Assembly: GCA_026417175.1 (NCBI GenBank)
Contig: JAOADT010000018.1
Coordinates: 1 to 44,353 of the forward strand
Origin: Deltaproteobacteria bacterium
Lineage (GTDB): Bacteria; Desulfobacterota; Syntrophorhabdia; Syntrophorhabdales; JANXAF01
Length of the DNA stretch: 44,353 nt
Reading direction: 5' to 3'
The stretch's first letter is position 1; every line of letters starts with the position of its first letter. A model generated the notes under the pieces. That model was given only the letters and a program-made list of their open reading frames with translations, had not been told where the DNA came from and ran no database searches. Positions 8,906 to 16,546 of this stretch are shown here, piece after piece. The translations under genes were made by a program, and so were the position numbers.

Positions 8906-10159
8906 CTACAACCTCCCGTAGTACATATTTTCTATTAACTCACGCATTTCTTCGAACGTGGGTTGTCTGGGAGCCATAGGACCAGTCGGATCCATAACCG
9001 CGTATCTAGTAAACACATCCAAATTCCTTTGAAAGGAATTTTCTTCAACCCCTAACTCTTTTAGAGTGGTGGGTGCTCCAACTCTTCTTAAAAAGTTTTT
9101 GAAGTAAGCCACTAGTTGTTGAAGAATTTCTCCCGTATTATTTTTTAACCCCAGTTCCTCTGCAAGTAACATATACTTGTCGTCGACCTCTGAGTAAAAT
9201 TTTATGACATAAGGGATAGTTACCCCACACGCCATTCCATGATGCACCCCAAATATGGTCCCAATATTGTGTGCCAACGCATGCGTTGTTCCTATGCCTC
9301 CGTTCGAAAATGCTGCTCCTGCTATAAGCGCCGCAACCTGGGTCCTTAGTCTGAGCTGCAGATTACTGGGTCTTTCAAGCACAAGGGGGAGATAATTAAT
9401 GACCATCTTAGTTGCCTTAATCGCTAGCGCATCAGAAATAGGATTACTAGATCTGCAAAGGAAACAATCGACAGCGTGGGAAAGCGCATCCAATGCAGTC
9501 CCGATGGTAAGATCTCTCGGCATCCTTACTATAAACCTGGGATCAAGCAGGGCAAAATCAGGATAAAGTTCAGGGTGAACAACCCCTTGCTTTCTCGGTG
9601 GACTTACCGTCTCGTCATGCACTACAGCTACGTTTGTTGCTTCAGAACCCGTGCCGGCTGTGGTCGGTATACAGGCTAATAAAGCCTTTTTTCTAAGTCC
9701 TAATGGTTTGAGAGGATCTATTGCGGTAAGATTAGCGTCCGGCACCTCGTAAAGAATCCATGCTACTTTTGCAGTATCCATAACGCTTCCGCCACCCACT
9801 GCAACAATAAGATCAGGATTCATCGCTCCTATCTTTTTTGCAATTCTTTCAGGAACGTGCAAAGGCACTTCTGGCTCCACATCATCTGCTATCTCGGTTT
9901 CAATCCCAACTCCCTTTAATGCCTTTTCAACAATTCTTGCAAGCTCCTTAACTCCCTTGTCAGTAATAATAAAAGCCTTTTTCCTACCCATTTGGGACAT
10001 TGCGCCCACAAAAATCTGCAATCCAGCAAGGGCATAGAATACCTTTGGAAAAGAAAACACATTGACTAGAAGTTTCGTCTCTGGAGCGTTGAATGTAGTG
10101 ACCACAGTGCGCAAAACAGGTTCATCCATCGGCCACACTATCCGTTTGTTTTGTTCCAT
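8906..10159 (-). CDS. Iron-containing (group III) alcohol dehydrogenase
   Basis: This is an NAD(P)-dependent Fe-ADH of the methanol/1,3-propanediol/butanol dehydrogenase superfamily, 417 aa from the chosen start. The dinucleotide site is GGGSVMDTAK. The metal site is built from D and H residues in GTALDALSHAVDCF and from THALAHNIGTIFGVHHGMACG. A longer open frame begins at 10231, but that ATG lies inside the spacer of a clear promoter. The ATG at 10159 has a GGGGGGG ribosome-binding site and is the expected family N terminus. It is the first gene of the operon and probably interconverts an alcohol with the aldehyde used by the adjacent AOR. Confidence 0.92.
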   Translation of the reverse strand: MEQNKRIVWPMDEPVLRTVVTTFNAPETKLLVNVFSFPKVFYALAGLQIFVGAMSQMGRKKAFIITDKGVKELARIVEKALKGVGIETEIADDVEPEVPLHVPERIAKKIGAMNPDLIVAVGGGSVMDTAKVAWILYEVPDANLTAIDPLKPLGLRKKALLACIPTTAGTGSEATNVAVVHDETVSPPRKQGVVHPELYPDFALLDPRFIVRMPRDLTIGTALDALSHAVDCFLCRSSNPISDALAIKATKMVINYLPLVLERPSNLQLRLRTQVAALIAGAAFSNGGIGTTHALAHNIGTIFGVHHGMACGVTIPYVIKFYSEVDDKYMLLAEELGLKNNTGEILQQLVAYFKNFLRRVGAPTTLKELGVEENSFQRNLDVFTRYAVMDPTGPMAPRQPTFEEMRELIENMYYGRL

Positions 10160-10210
10160 GATCCCCCCCGTTTTCTGTGGAATAATTGGATTTTTTTGAC
10201 GTAAATTTTT

Positions 10211-10239
10211 TTCATACAACGCTATTTTCACCGTGTCAA
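10211..10239 (-). promoter_or_regulatory. Sigma-70 promoter of the ADH-AOR-Liv operon
   Basis: TTGACA (10239-10234) and TATGAA (10216-10211) are separated by exactly 17 bp on the minus strand. Predicted transcription start is near 10204, giving a leader of about 45 nt to the ATG at 10159. A perfect -35 with a 4/6 -10 suggests an activatable or moderately strong promoter. Confidence 0.7.
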
Positions 10240-10703
10240 GTTTTTTTCTTTAAGTAAGGATCGCACCAAAAAAGTACAAGGATCTTTGACGAGTGTAAAA
10301 CTCTGATCGTTCAATTGCCATCATCAATCTGGATGGGTTTACACTTACCTTTTTTTCATCCCATTTATATTCGGGCTTTAAAACCTACCTTAGAGACATT
10401 CAATCTCTCTTCATAAGAGAGGGGTGAACATTGATCAGGTTACACTTACATTATCCTAGACATGCCTTATGAAAGACCGTCTTCCTGCACCTTTAGTTAC
10501 TTTTATAAGGAAAATCAGTGAATATTTTTGGGATTTTGAGCTTCAGATTTTTTAGATGTCGGACAGAACTTCTTTTGGCTATAATGTTGGAACCTGAAAA
10601 TTATGAGAAGAAAAGATGCTTAAGAAACAGGTTATTTCAGAAGAAAATTGGCACAAATAGATCATTTGCCTAAAAAGAAGATTTCTAGCTCTTGTTTTAA
10701 GAA
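10240..10703. other. Divergent intergenic region with repeated TTACACTT motifs and a small hairpin
   Basis: The region lies between the divergent ADH operon and purB and has no credible gene. It holds TTTACACTTAC (10338-10348), TTACACTTACA (10440-10450) and the reverse-oriented AGTGTAAA (10292-10299), possible binding sites for a regulator of the ADH operon. A perfect 7-bp hairpin with arms CTCTCTT and AAGAGAG and a 3-nt loop lies at 10405-10421. A TATAAT at 10580-10585 has no good -35 box. Confidence 0.45.
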
Positions 10704-10733
10704 TTGACAAGAGAAAAGATTGTCAGTTATTAT
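10704..10733 (+). promoter_or_regulatory. purB promoter, apparently leaderless, with overlapping palindrome
   Basis: TTGACA (10704-10709) and TATTAT (10728-10733) are 18 bp apart. Predicted start is about 10740, one or two bases before the purB ATG at 10742, and no Shine-Dalgarno fits. A palindrome with arms TGACAA (10705-10710) and TTGTCA (10720-10725) overlaps the -35 and the spacer and may be an operator. Confidence 0.6.
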
Positions 10734-10741
10734 AAAGGCCT

Positions 10742-12034
10742 ATGATAGAAAGGTATACTTTGGAAAGGATGCATAAGGTATGGACAGATGAGAACAGATT
10801 TAAAAAGTGGCTTGAAGTGGAAATTCTCATCTGTGAGGCCTATGCGAAGCTTTCAATAATTCCTGAGGACGCTGTAACGAGAATAAAAGAAAGGGCCAGA
10901 ATAGACGTAAATAGGATTAAAGAGATTGAGAAACGTACAAAGCACGATGTGGTAGCGTTTGTCGAATCTGTCTCGGAATTCATAGGTCCTGACTCGAAAT
11001 ATTTCCACATGGGTGTCACCTCCTCCGACATATTAGATACGTCTTTCTCCTGTCTCCTTAAAGATGCTTGCGATATCATAATAAATGACGTGGAAAGCTT
11101 AATGAGCGTATTGAAAGAAAAAGCTTACGAGTACAAAGATACAAAAATGATGGGAAGAACCCACGGGGTTCACGCTGAACCGATAACCTTTGGACTGAAA
11201 TTAGCAAATTTTTACGACGAGATGAGAAGAAATTTGGAAAGGTTGAGAAAGGCAAAAGAATATTTGAGTTACGGGAAGATTTCTGGAGCGGTCGGTACAT
11301 ATGCACATGTTCCTCCTTTTGTGGAAGAGTATGTACTTAAAAGCTTGGGACTTAAAGTTGCTCCCATCTCATCTCAGATCATTTCTAGAGACTATTATGC
11401 TGATTTTTTTACAACATTAGCCATACTAGCTTCTACAGTAGAAAGAATGGCAGTTGAGGTTCGTCATCTTCAGAGAACGGAGGTAAACGAGGCGGAGGAG
11501 TTCTTCGAAAAAGGACAGACGGGCTCTTCTGCAATGCCTCATAAAAGAAACCCAATTGCTTCAGAAAATCTTTCGGGATTAGCAAGGCTTCTAAGATCAT
11601 ACGCAATAGCAGCCTTGGAAAATATTCCTCTCTGGCACGAAAGAGACATAAGCCACTCATCGGTTGAAAGAGTTATTGCACCAGACGCTACCATACTTAT
11701 AGATTACATGTTGGAGAGGGCTAAAAACTTATACAATAAATTGGTTGTTTACCCTGAAAACATGAGATCCAATATAGAAAAGACAAAAGGGCTTTATCAT
11801 TCAGAAGGAGTTCTTGTGGCTTTAATGAAAAAGGGAGTGGATAGGACTACGGCTTACGCTATAACACAGAGGGTTGCTATGAAATGTTACGAAAACAATC
11901 TCGACTTCAGGGAAGAGATAAAGAAAGATGAAGACATAAGAAAACACCTCGGTGTAGAGGAAATAGACAAACTTGTAGATGACACCAAGTACTTTAAGTA
12001 CGTTGATATGATTTTTAATAGAGTTTTTAGATAA
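10742..12034 (+). CDS. purB: Adenylosuccinate lyase PurB
   Basis: The 430-aa enzyme cleaves SAICAR and adenylosuccinate, releasing fumarate, in purine synthesis. It is a member of the fumarase/aspartase superfamily. Visible motifs are TSSDILDTS, the catalytic histidine region MMGRTHGVHAEP, and the flexible signature loop GSSAMPHKRNP, which carries the catalytic serine. The N terminus MIERYT is the standard start for the family, supporting the ATG at 10742 despite no ribosome-binding site. It heads a plus-strand operon reaching lolD, with 15 bp to the next gene. Confidence 0.97.
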   Translation: MIERYTLERMHKVWTDENRFKKWLEVEILICEAYAKLSIIPEDAVTRIKERARIDVNRIKEIEKRTKHDVVAFVESVSEFIGPDSKYFHMGVTSSDILDTSFSCLLKDACDIIINDVESLMSVLKEKAYEYKDTKMMGRTHGVHAEPITFGLKLANFYDEMRRNLERLRKAKEYLSYGKISGAVGTYAHVPPFVEEYVLKSLGLKVAPISSQIISRDYYADFFTTLAILASTVERMAVEVRHLQRTEVNEAEEFFEKGQTGSSAMPHKRNPIASENLSGLARLLRSYAIAALENIPLWHERDISHSSVERVIAPDATILIDYMLERAKNLYNKLVVYPENMRSNIEKTKGLYHSEGVLVALMKKGVDRTTAYAITQRVAMKCYENNLDFREEIKKDEDIRKHLGVEEIDKLVDDTKYFKYVDMIFNRVFR

Positions 12035-12049
12035 GTTTTTGATACAAGA

Positions 12050-13000
12050 ATGCCTGCAAATCTTCCCCCTCAATACTACGAGGAAGAGAAGAAGTTAAAA
12101 GAAGCAAGGACACCTGATGAAAAAATAAGAATCATAGAGAGAATGTTAGCCATTATCCCCCATCATAAAGGCACAGACAAACTAATTGGATCTCTTAGGG
12201 CAAAGATCGCAAAACTTAAAGAGGAAAGGGATAAAAGACCTCAGACGAGAAAGGGAATAGATGCCCTATATAACATCAAAAAAGAGGGTGCGGCCCAGAT
12301 ATTATTCATCGGTTTCCCTAACTCTGGAAAATCTTCAATAGTTGGTGCACTTTCAGAGGAATACATAGAGGTAGCAGATTATCCGTACACAACTAAAATA
12401 CTTCAACCTAGAATGATGCGATATGAAGACATATGGATTCAGCTTGTTGATACACCGGCTTTAGGTGATGATAATACAAACATGTGGTTTGGGAATATGG
12501 TTAGGAAGGCAGATCTTATATGTATCGTTCTATCGATATCCGAGGATGTCTGGACTGAGTATGAGCTTATAAAAGAAGAATTAAACCCACACTTAGAAGA
12601 AACGAAGAAACCTTACATCGTTGTAGTTAACAAAATGGACCTTACGGATCATGCCCACAAGTACGAAGAGCTTGAAGAAAAATTGAGAAACGAAAAAACT
12701 TTATGCATACCCGTTTCCGCTACCCATCTCATGAACCTTCACGAATTAAAAGAAAAGATATTCCTTATGTCTGGTATTATAAGGATTTACTCGAAGCTGC
12801 CTGGCAAAAAACCTGACCTAGACGCACCTTTCACTATGAAAAAGGGAAGCACAGTTCTTGACTTTGCTGAAGGTATACACAAGGATTTTGTAAAGAAATT
12901 AAGGTATGCCAGACTCTGGAGAAAAGAGACACTAAATGGCATGATGGTGAGTAAGGATTTTATCTTAGAGGATAGAGACATAGTTGAACTCCACGTATAG
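12050..13000 (+). CDS. Obg/DRG-like GTPase with C-terminal TGS domain
   Basis: The 316-aa protein has an N-terminal helical region (residues 1-75). A GTPase domain follows, with G1 GFPNSGKSS (about 88-96), G2 region ADYPYTT, G3 DTPA and G4 NKMD. A C-terminal TGS domain (about 245-316) ends in EDRDIVELHV. This layout matches the DRG-like branch of TRAFAC GTPases (COG1163), which is typical of archaea and eukaryotes and patchy in bacteria. Members associate with ribosomes or RNA, but the precise function here is unknown. It overlaps the next gene by 17 bp. Confidence 0.85.
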   Translation: MPANLPPQYYEEEKKLKEARTPDEKIRIIERMLAIIPHHKGTDKLIGSLRAKIAKLKEERDKRPQTRKGIDALYNIKKEGAAQILFIGFPNSGKSSIVGALSEEYIEVADYPYTTKILQPRMMRYEDIWIQLVDTPALGDDNTNMWFGNMVRKADLICIVLSISEDVWTEYELIKEELNPHLEETKKPYIVVVNKMDLTDHAHKYEELEEKLRNEKTLCIPVSATHLMNLHELKEKIFLMSGIIRIYSKLPGKKPDLDAPFTMKKGSTVLDFAEGIHKDFVKKLRYARLWRKETLNGMMVSKDFILEDRDIVELHV

Positions 13001-13811
13001 TGCCTGTAAGGAAAGTCTCATAAAAGAAGTTCTCGAAGAAACGTTACTGAAAATGAGAAAGCAAATCAGAGAAAGGGTTCAAAATGACCCAATCTTTTTT
13101 CCAAAACTTTACAGAAATAAAAATGATATTGAGATTGCCGGGTTCATTTCAGCCCAGTTTGCTTACGGAAATATAAGACAGATTAAACGTTTTCTATCAG
13201 TTCTATTTTGTGAAATGGGCGACAGCCCTTATGAATTTATAAGAGAGTGGAATGGAAGGGGGCTTTCTCGGCTGTATTACAGATTTCAAAAAGAGGAAGA
13301 AATAAAGGGACTTTTTCACGTATTAAAAGAAATTCTAGTTCGTCACGGGAGTTTAGGAACGCTTTTTTCTAATCTCTATAATGGCGATATTAGAAAAGCT
13401 ATTTTTTCCATAAGAGACCATTTGAACATTAATCAGAGACATCTCATTTTTTTCTTCCCCTTTGAGTCTTCCTCCAACCCTTTGAAAAGATGGAATCTAT
13501 TCTTAAGATGGATGACGAGGAAAGATGACATAGATTTTGGAATTTGGGAATTTATAAAACCGAGTGAACTTATCGTGCCACTTGATACTCATATATTCAG
13601 GATAAGTGGGTGTTTAGGTTGGACATTCCGTAAAACAAGGGATAAAAAAGCTGCTCTTGAAATCACAGAAAAACTTAAAATCCTATCGCCAGAAGACCCT
13701 TTAAAATATGATTTCTTGCTTTGCCACTTTGTCGGTATAGATAATAAATGCTCAGGAATAAAAACAGAAATCTGTAAAGAAAAATGTATCCTATGGATAG
13801 CTTCAATATAG
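12984..13811 (+). CDS. TIGR02757/DUF2400-family protein
   Basis: The 275-aa protein matches the TIGR02757 family by its motifs NDPIFFPKLY, EIAGFISAQFAYGNI and, later, LIVPLDTHIFRISGCLG with DPLKYDFLLCHFG-like residues. The family has no firmly established function, though its C-terminal D-T-H segment recalls HhH-type DNA glycosylases. The start is TTG (12984), inside the end of the GTPase gene; no nearer ATG or GTG is in frame until about residue 24. A C-x-G-I-x(4)-C-x(3)-C pattern lies at the C terminus. It overlaps rimO by 28 bp. Confidence 0.75.
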   Translation: MNSTYSACKESLIKEVLEETLLKMRKQIRERVQNDPIFFPKLYRNKNDIEIAGFISAQFAYGNIRQIKRFLSVLFCEMGDSPYEFIREWNGRGLSRLYYRFQKEEEIKGLFHVLKEILVRHGSLGTLFSNLYNGDIRKAIFSIRDHLNINQRHLIFFFPFESSSNPLKRWNLFLRWMTRKDDIDFGIWEFIKPSELIVPLDTHIFRISGCLGWTFRKTRDKKAALEITEKLKILSPEDPLKYDFLLCHFVGIDNKCSGIKTEICKEKCILWIASI

Positions 13812-15064
13812 TAAGTCTTGGCTGTCCCAAAAATCTAGTTGATTCTGAATATATAGTGGAGGCATTACATCGGGATGGTTTTCATTTAGCGAAAGAGGGC
13901 AAATACATAATAGTTAATACGTGTGCTTTTATCGAGGACGCAATAAAGGAGTCCATAGAGACCATCTTAAAATTGGGGGAGGAGAAACAAAAATCAGACA
14001 AGATACTAGTAGTGACAGGTTGTCTCGTTGAGCGGTATAAAGAAAAACTTGCAGAGCTTTTACCAGAAGTAGACCTTTTTGTGGGTAGAGCTTATTACTC
14101 CAAAATGAATGAGATAATACGTAAAAAGGGAGTATTTGTTGGAAATGAGCCGTTCTACGAGACATTTCCCAGAAGAATTCTTACCACACAACCTGTTGCG
14201 TATCTTAAAATCCAGGAAGGATGTGACAACATGTGCACTTATTGTACAATTCCTAAAATAAGAGGTCCCTTAAATTGTAGAAGACCGGAAGATATTGTAA
14301 GAGAATTTAAATGGCTCATAGATTCTGGGTATAAAGAAATAAACATCATAGGCCAAGATATTACCGCTTACGGCAAGGGACTGAACCTCACACTGAAAGA
14401 CCTCCTATCGTTGGTTTTGAATGTTGAGGGGGATTACTATTTGAGGTTGCTATATTTACATCCTAAAGGAATTTCCGATGATCTTCTAGATCTCATTGCC
14501 AAAGAAGAAAGAATCATAAAATACATTGATATGCCAATTCAACATTCAGAAGATAGGATTCTTTCCCTTATGGGTAGAGGGTATACGAAGCAACAATTAG
14601 AGAAGCTTTTGGAAAAAATCAGAACAAAGATACCCGAAGTAACATTAAGGACTACTGTAATGGTGGGTTTTCCTTCTGAAACAGAGGAGGAATTTGAAGC
14701 TCTTTTAGCTTTTATTGAAAGTTGGGGCTTTGATATGTTGGGCGCATTCATGTATTCTAGGGAAGAAGGGACTATCGCGTACAAAATGAAAGGACAATTG
14801 ACCAAAAAAATAAAACGTGAAAGGCTAGATAGACTTATGACAAAACAAAGAGACATCTCTCGAAGAAGACTTGCTCGTCTCCTTGAAAAGAACACTAAAG
14901 TGATTGTAGAGGATTACGGTAATCCTTACATGATCGGGAGGATCCTCAATCAAGCGCCTGAAGTAGACGGGATAGCCTTTATTAAGGGGCAAGCCGGAAA
15001 AGGTAAAATAGTAGAATGTAAAATCATAAAGACACTGGATTATGACGTAGTAGTAGAAGTTTGA
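13784..15064 (+). CDS. rimO: Ribosomal protein S12 methylthiotransferase RimO
   Basis: The 426-aa radical-SAM methylthiotransferase attaches a methylthio group to an aspartate of ribosomal protein S12. The UPF0004 domain shows three auxiliary-cluster cysteines in SLGCPKNLVDSE, NTCAFI and TGCLVER. The radical SAM motif is CDNMCTYC (C-x3-C-x2-C), and a TRAM domain forms the last 65 or so residues. SLGCPKN and EGCDNMCTYCTIPKIRG separate RimO from MiaB. An ATG three codons downstream (13793) is equally possible; neither has a strong ribosome-binding site. Confidence 0.93.
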   Translation: MYPMDSFNIVSLGCPKNLVDSEYIVEALHRDGFHLAKEGKYIIVNTCAFIEDAIKESIETILKLGEEKQKSDKILVVTGCLVERYKEKLAELLPEVDLFVGRAYYSKMNEIIRKKGVFVGNEPFYETFPRRILTTQPVAYLKIQEGCDNMCTYCTIPKIRGPLNCRRPEDIVREFKWLIDSGYKEINIIGQDITAYGKGLNLTLKDLLSLVLNVEGDYYLRLLYLHPKGISDDLLDLIAKEERIIKYIDMPIQHSEDRILSLMGRGYTKQQLEKLLEKIRTKIPEVTLRTTVMVGFPSETEEEFEALLAFIESWGFDMLGAFMYSREEGTIAYKMKGQLTKKIKRERLDRLMTKQRDISRRRLARLLEKNTKVIVEDYGNPYMIGRILNQAPEVDGIAFIKGQAGKGKIVECKIIKTLDYDVVVEV

Positions 15065-15082
15065 AAGAAGAGGTGGGAACCT

Positions 15083-16546
15083 ATGGAACCGATTCACGAG
15101 ATAATGGAAATAAGAAGAAAAAAAATGGAGGATTTGAAAAGTCTTGGTATAGAGCCATACCCGCAGATCAGAGATGAATTTCTAACTACTGAAGAAATAA
15201 GGAAGCTTTACGATGGGAAAGAAGAAGATGAATTACAGAAAACATCTCCCCGTGCAAGATGCGCGGGAAGAATAGTTTCTATGAGGGATTTTGGTAAAAG
15301 CGTTTTTTTTCACATTCTCGACCGTAAGGGGAAGTTACAAGTTTATGTGAGGAAGGATGTTATTCAATCACCTCCTTACGAAGCTTTTAAAAAGCTCGAC
15401 ATCGGAGATATAGTAGGCGTTGAAGGTACCATTTTTAAAACAAAAACAAAGGAGCTTACGCTTCTTGCAAACTCCGTAACTCTACTTTCCAAATCTCTCC
15501 GACCTTTACCTGAAAAATGGCACGGATTAAGGGACGTGGAAGAAAGGTACAGAAAAAGATATGTGGATCTTATAGTGAACGAGAAAGTAAGAAACGTTTT
15601 CACCAAGAGATCCCAAATAATCAACTTCATACGTTCATATTTAAACAGCAAGGACTTTATAGAAGTTGAGACTCCTATGATGCACACTATTCCAGGAGGT
15701 GCCGACGCGAAACCTTTCATAACCCATCATAATGCACTCGATATGGACCTTTATTTGCGAATAGCTCCGGAACTTTACCTTAAAAGGCTCGTAGTAGGAG
15801 GGCTTGAGAGGGTGTTTGAGATTAACAGAAACTTCAGAAATGAGGGCATCTCGGTAAAACATAATCCTGAATTCACCATGCTAGAATTTTACCAAGCTTA
15901 TGCGAGTTACGAAGATCACATGGTTCTTCTGGAGGATCTCATTAGTAGAATACTCGAACAACTGACTGGAGAGTCAAAAATCCTTTATAAAGGAAACCTC
16001 ATAGATTTCACACGCCCATGGAGAAGATATACCATGGAAGAGGCACTTTCTATATTTGGTGGTTTTAATTTGAGAGAAGTATCAGATATAAAAAATCTAA
16101 GAGAAAAGGCAATATTCTTAGGCATAGAAGAGGCAAAAAGCATGTCCAAAGGGAAACTCATAACAAAAATCTTTGAAATGCTCTGCGAGGATAAATTGAT
16201 ACATCCTACTTTTATAACTCATTACCCCGTTGATGTTTCACCTTTAGCGAAAAGGAGTAAAGAAAACCCAGAAATAGTTGAGAGATTTGAGCTTTATATA
16301 GGTGGAATGGAAATCGCGAACGGCTTCAACGAGCTTAACGACCCTTTTGATCAGAAACAGAGATTTATAGAACAAAGGGAAAATAAGAAAGAGGAATATC
16401 CGATAGATGAAGACTTTATTGTCGCATTAGAGTATGGGATGCCTCCTACTGCAGGATGTGGAGTGGGAATTGATAGACTCGTAATGATCCTTACTGATAG
16501 TCCCTCTATAAGGGAAGTCATTCTGTTTCCGCTACTTAGGCCATGA
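15083..16546 (+). CDS. lysS: Class II lysyl-tRNA synthetase
   Basis: The 487-aa enzyme has an OB-fold anticodon-binding domain (about 50-145) and a class II catalytic domain. Motif 2 is seen as FEINRNFRNEG (F-R-N-E-G) and motif 3 as GCGVGIDRLVMIL. MEIANGFNELNDP is the conserved LysRS substrate loop. The ATG at 15083 has a GAGGTGGG ribosome-binding site. Its stop overlaps the lolC start as ATGA, tying it to the lipoprotein-release genes as seen in Deltaproteobacteria. Confidence 0.97.
   Translation: MEPIHEIMEIRRKKMEDLKSLGIEPYPQIRDEFLTTEEIRKLYDGKEEDELQKTSPRARCAGRIVSMRDFGKSVFFHILDRKGKLQVYVRKDVIQSPPYEAFKKLDIGDIVGVEGTIFKTKTKELTLLANSVTLLSKSLRPLPEKWHGLRDVEERYRKRYVDLIVNEKVRNVFTKRSQIINFIRSYLNSKDFIEVETPMMHTIPGGADAKPFITHHNALDMDLYLRIAPELYLKRLVVGGLERVFEINRNFRNEGISVKHNPEFTMLEFYQAYASYEDHMVLLEDLISRILEQLTGESKILYKGNLIDFTRPWRRYTMEEALSIFGGFNLREVSDIKNLREKAIFLGIEEAKSMSKGKLITKIFEMLCEDKLIHPTFITHYPVDVSPLAKRSKENPEIVERFELYIGGMEIANGFNELNDPFDQKQRFIEQRENKKEEYPIDEDFIVALEYGMPPTAGCGVGIDRLVMILTDSPSIREVILFPLLRP

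Noticed and set aside
10584-10673. 29-codon ORF upstream of purB following a TATAAT
   Set aside because: No ribosome-binding site, no -35 box and no family features; likely chance.
10160-10740. Sigma-54 (-24/-12) promoter for the ADH-AOR operon
   Set aside because: No TGGCAC-N5-TTGC element was found on the minus strand, and a sigma-70 pair is present.
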